Source: Polaromonas sp. (GTDB lineage Bacteria; Pseudomonadota; Gammaproteobacteria; Burkholderiales; Burkholderiaceae_C). Taken from it: a DNA stretch of 64,000 nucleotides. The notes beneath the pieces are model-generated. The model ran no database searches. It was not told where the DNA came from and was given only the letters and a program-made list of their open reading frames with translations. The translations under genes were made by a program, and so were the position numbers. This document shows positions 61,818 through 64,000 of this stretch, in pieces. The stretch covers positions 62,001-126,000 of the forward strand of contig NZ_JAQSDL010000076.1 of assembly GCF_029945895.1 (NCBI RefSeq). Direction: 5' to 3'. Every line of letters begins with the position of its first letter. Position 1 is the stretch's first letter.

Positions 61818-62750
61818 CTAGAAATACCCGTCTTTCTTGCGCTTTTCCATGGATGCGTCAGACGTCTTGTCGTCCATGCGGGTGGCGCCGCGCTCGCTCA
61901 CATCGGCGGCCAGGGTTTCGATCACGATTTCCGCGGCGGTGGCGGCCGGGCTGTCCACCGGACAGGTGCAGGTGATGTCACCCACGGTGCGGAAACGCAC
62001 GGTTTTCTCCACCACTTCCTCGCCATCGCGCGCGGGTGTGAGTTCGGTCACCGGGACCAGCAGGCCGTTGCGTTCGACCACCTTGCGCTGGTGCGCGTAG
62101 TAGAGCGACGGCAGGGCGATGGCTTCGCGCTCGATGTATTGCCAGACGTCGAGTTCGGTCCAGTTGGAGATCGGGAACACGCGGAAATGTTCGCCGGGCT
62201 GCAGCCGGGTGTTGAACAGGGTCCAGAGCTCGGGCCGCTGGGCCTTGGGCTGCCACTGGCCGAAGCTGTCGCGGTGCGAGAAGATGCGCTCCTTGGCTCT
62301 AGCCTTTTCCTCGTCGCGGCGCGCGCCGCCGATCAGCGCGTCGAAGCGGAACTCGTCGATGGCCTCCAGCAGGGTGACCGACTGATGCACATTGCGCGAC
62401 TCGCCGGGGTGCGCGAGGCGCACGGTGCCGCGTTTCATCGAGTCTTCCACGTTGCGCACGATCAGTTCAGCGCCGAGCTCCTTCGCACGCAGGTCACGGA
62501 AATCGGTGACTTCGTGGAAGTTGTGCCCGGTGTCGATCATCAGCAAAGGGTAGGGAATGCGGCCCACGCCAAAGGCCTTCTCGGCGCACTTGAGCATGAC
62601 CAGTGAGTCCTTGCCGCCCGAAAACAGCAGGGCCGGGCGCTCGAAGGCTGCGGCCACCTCGCGCAGGATGAAAATGGTTTCTTCCTCGAGCGCGTCGAGG
62701 TGGGAATTGCTCAGCTTGCTGAGCAGCTGGGGTTCGGCGCGTGCGTTCAT
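61818..62750 (-). CDS. cysD: Sulfate adenylyltransferase subunit 2
   Basis: 310 residues, start ATG 62750 overlapping the cysH stop as ATGA. ATP-PPase loop LLFSGGKDSLVMLKCAEKAF, then LLMIDTGHNFHEVTDFRDLR. The rest matches CysD (FDALIGGARRDEEKARAKER, FRVFPISNWTELDVWQYIER). It makes adenosine 5'-phosphosulfate from sulfate and ATP with CysN. The end (DDKTSDASMEKRKKDGYF) carries the usual KRKKDGYF tail. Confidence 0.96.
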   Translation of the reverse strand: MNARAEPQLLSKLSNSHLDALEEETIFILREVAAAFERPALLFSGGKDSLVMLKCAEKAFGVGRIPYPLLMIDTGHNFHEVTDFRDLRAKELGAELIVRNVEDSMKRGTVRLAHPGESRNVHQSVTLLEAIDEFRFDALIGGARRDEEKARAKERIFSHRDSFGQWQPKAQRPELWTLFNTRLQPGEHFRVFPISNWTELDVWQYIEREAIALPSLYYAHQRKVVERNGLLVPVTELTPARDGEEVVEKTVRFRTVGDITCTCPVDSPAATAAEIVIETLAADVSERGATRMDDKTSDASMEKRKKDGYF

Positions 62751-63556
62751 GCGGGGATCTCTCGGATGGGGATGATGCTGGAAGTTCGACCGGAAAGCGG
62801 GCTGGACAGCGGTTCAAACGCAGCGGGCTCCTGCGCCTCATGGGTACCGTCGGCGCTGACGTGCAGTCCGCATTCCCTGTCGCTTTCCTGTTCCCACCAC
62901 CAGCGGCCGGAGCGGAAGTCTTCGCCCAGCGTCACAGCGCGGGTGCAGGGTGCGCAGCCTATGCTGGGAAAAAACTGGTCGTGCAGCGGGTTGAACGGAA
63001 TGTTGTGCAGCGCGATGTAATGCCAGACGTCGCCCCAGGTCCAGTCGGCCAGCGGGTTGATCTTGGCGCGACCATCCTGTTCCTCAACGTCGTGCACCTC
63101 GGCGCGGGCGCTGGACTGTTCGCGGCGCAGGCCGGTGACCCAGCCCTTTTTGCCTTCCAGCGCACGGGCCAGCGGCTCCATCTTGCGGATGTGGCAGCAG
63201 GCCTTGCGCAGGTCCAGGCTCTTGTACATCGCGTCGCTGCCGTTGGCCTGCACAAAGGCACTGGCCGCCTCCAGATCAGGGCGGTACACATCGACATGGC
63301 GCAGGTAGCGCTCTTCGATGCGCGGGATCAGCGCGACGGTTTCGGCATGCAGCATGCCGGTCTCCAGTACAAAGATGCCGCTGTTGATGCCGGCTTCCTC
63401 GAGCAGGTGCGTGACCACCATGTCCTCCGCGCCCAGACTGGAGGCCTGGGTCAGCGGCGAGTGTTGTTGCGCCGACGATTGCAGGAGCGCAATGCTGCGC
63501 GCGAGTTTCTGCGCGAAGTCGGGCGAGGCCTTGGCGTAAAGCGATATGGCACCCAT
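62747..63556 (-). CDS. cysH: Phosphoadenylyl/adenylyl-sulfate reductase, APS-type
   Basis: 269 residues. The paired cysteines of a [4Fe-4S] cluster are present (CC in KACCHIRKMEPLARAL and CAPC in SIGCAPCTRAV), marking an enzyme that can reduce APS directly. The catalytic Cys is in ECGLH near the end. It yields sulfite from activated sulfate. No cysC (APS kinase) is in the window, which agrees with the APS route. About 30 residues follow ECGLH, a longer tail than usual. Coupled to cysD by a 4-bp overlap and only 2 bp from the DUF934 gene. Confidence 0.93.
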   Translation of the reverse strand: MGAISLYAKASPDFAQKLARSIALLQSSAQQHSPLTQASSLGAEDMVVTHLLEEAGINSGIFVLETGMLHAETVALIPRIEERYLRHVDVYRPDLEAASAFVQANGSDAMYKSLDLRKACCHIRKMEPLARALEGKKGWVTGLRREQSSARAEVHDVEEQDGRAKINPLADWTWGDVWHYIALHNIPFNPLHDQFFPSIGCAPCTRAVTLGEDFRSGRWWWEQESDRECGLHVSADGTHEAQEPAAFEPLSSPLSGRTSSIIPIREIPA

Positions 63557-63558
63557 GG

Positions 63559-63948
63559 TCAGGCTGCCTCTGCAAAGTGGGGGGCAACATGCACCGCGTC
63601 GCCCTGGTAGCGGCCCACCCCGTAGCCGGGGTAGCTGGCCAGCACGCGTTGAGCGGTGGCCATGTCCTGGTCGGCGCGCAGCACGGCGGTGTCAAAGCCG
63701 CTGCGCTCCATCTGCGCGAGCTGGTCGGCCAGCACGTCGCCCGTGGCACGGATTTCACCCTCAAAGCCACGCCGGCGACGCAGCAGAAAAGCCTGGCTGA
63801 AAGCGCGGCCGTCGGTGAACTTCGGAAAGTGCAGGTCAATGCGCGTCACGCCTTCCAGCGGCGCCTGCAGCGGGTCGGCGTCGTTGGCCAGCACCAGGAC
63901 GGCGCTGTTTTCAATGACGGCGTGGTCGGCAAAGGGCAATAGTTTCAT
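63559..63948 (-). CDS. DUF934 family protein of the sulfate-reduction operon
   Basis: 129 residues from ATG 63948, preceded by GAGGAGAATTG. It matches DUF934, small proteins almost always encoded between cysI and cysH in proteobacteria: the core is IDLHFPKFTDGRAFSQAFLL then RRRRGFEGEIRATGDVLADQ and LAQMERSGFDTAVL. Often named an oxidoreductase, but its chemistry is unproven; an accessory role in sulfite or APS reduction is the usual guess. Confidence 0.9.
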   Translation of the reverse strand: MKLLPFADHAVIENSAVLVLANDADPLQAPLEGVTRIDLHFPKFTDGRAFSQAFLLRRRRGFEGEIRATGDVLADQLAQMERSGFDTAVLRADQDMATAQRVLASYPGYGVGRYQGDAVHVAPHFAEAA

Positions 63949-63958
63949 GCAATTCTCC

Positions 63959-64000
63959 TCAGGCGGCCACAGCGGCAGCGGCAAAACGCGCGCCATGGGC
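63959..64000 (-). CDS. C-terminal end of the upstream gene, probably sulfite reductase cysI (partial)
   Basis: 13 residues (AHGARFAAAAVAA) to TGA at 63959-63961. The reading frame enters from beyond the window. In this order (then DUF934, cysH, cysD, cysN) the expected gene is the nitrite/sulfite reductase hemoprotein, but the visible tail is too short to prove it. Confidence 0.45.
   Translation of the reverse strand, partial: AHGARFAAAAVAA

Overview
The window is about 64 kb of GC-rich bacterial chromosome. Gene content and order point to a betaproteobacterium of the Burkholderiales, most likely family Comamonadaceae and close to Polaromonas or Rhodoferax. This is inference from the ilvI-ilvH-ilvC-pssA-leuA order, nadE-glnB, the DUF3619/DUF3106 sigma-factor operon, the cysI-DUF934-cysH-cysD-cysN order, and two dispersed repeat families of a kind I associate with that family. 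Nothing looks like a prophage, plasmid, CRISPR locus or insertion sequence. The window is mostly housekeeping, with small accessory islands.

Layout. 1-1.3 kb: dnaX 3' end, ybaB and recR. 1.4-5.3 kb: a MAPEG protein, a NitT/TauT-type ABC importer and a 50-residue DUF3096 protein. 5.3-10 kb: a degenerate Mrr-like protein, then mltD-gloB divergent from a methyltransferase and rnhA. 10.2-14.8 kb: an RND efflux pair. 14.9-18.2 kb: moaA, mobA and moeA for molybdenum cofactor. 18.3-22.8 kb: a BLUF photoreceptor and a TetR-controlled SDR/aldehyde dehydrogenase/PF10118 cluster with two visible operators. 22.8-25.9 kb: the H+-pumping membrane pyrophosphatase hppA divergent from soluble ppa. 26-37 kb: a mosaic of lipid-related, signalling and unknown genes, including a wax ester synthase-like acyltransferase and a histidine kinase with a destroyed ATP site. 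37-43 kb: nadE, glnB, a LOG protein, dgkA, an RDD protein and a sigma-factor operon. 43.2-49.6 kb: branched-chain amino acid synthesis with pssA, and a leucine-rich leader peptide with alternative hairpins before leuA. 49.7-56 kb: a D,D-endopeptidase, an IclR regulator, both N-degron aminoacyl-transferases, tRNA-Asn, thiD, and a CytX-type transporter behind a TPP riboswitch. 56-60.3 kb: MATE-DUF2239-P-loop kinase operon, then fpr and fdxA. 60.3-64 kb: assimilatory sulfate reduction genes.

The most unusual feature is the density of two short dispersed repeats. Family 1 has a GC-rich palindromic core and about ten full or partial copies. Family 2 is about 60 bp and has eight copies. Most sit between genes, often touching a stop codon. 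Several lie inside genes without breaking the frame: gloB, the wax ester synthase-like gene, the DUF482/GNAT gene (both families), moeA (both), nadE and cysN. They add extra peptide segments where related proteins, from memory, have none. The leuA leader is the second highlight.
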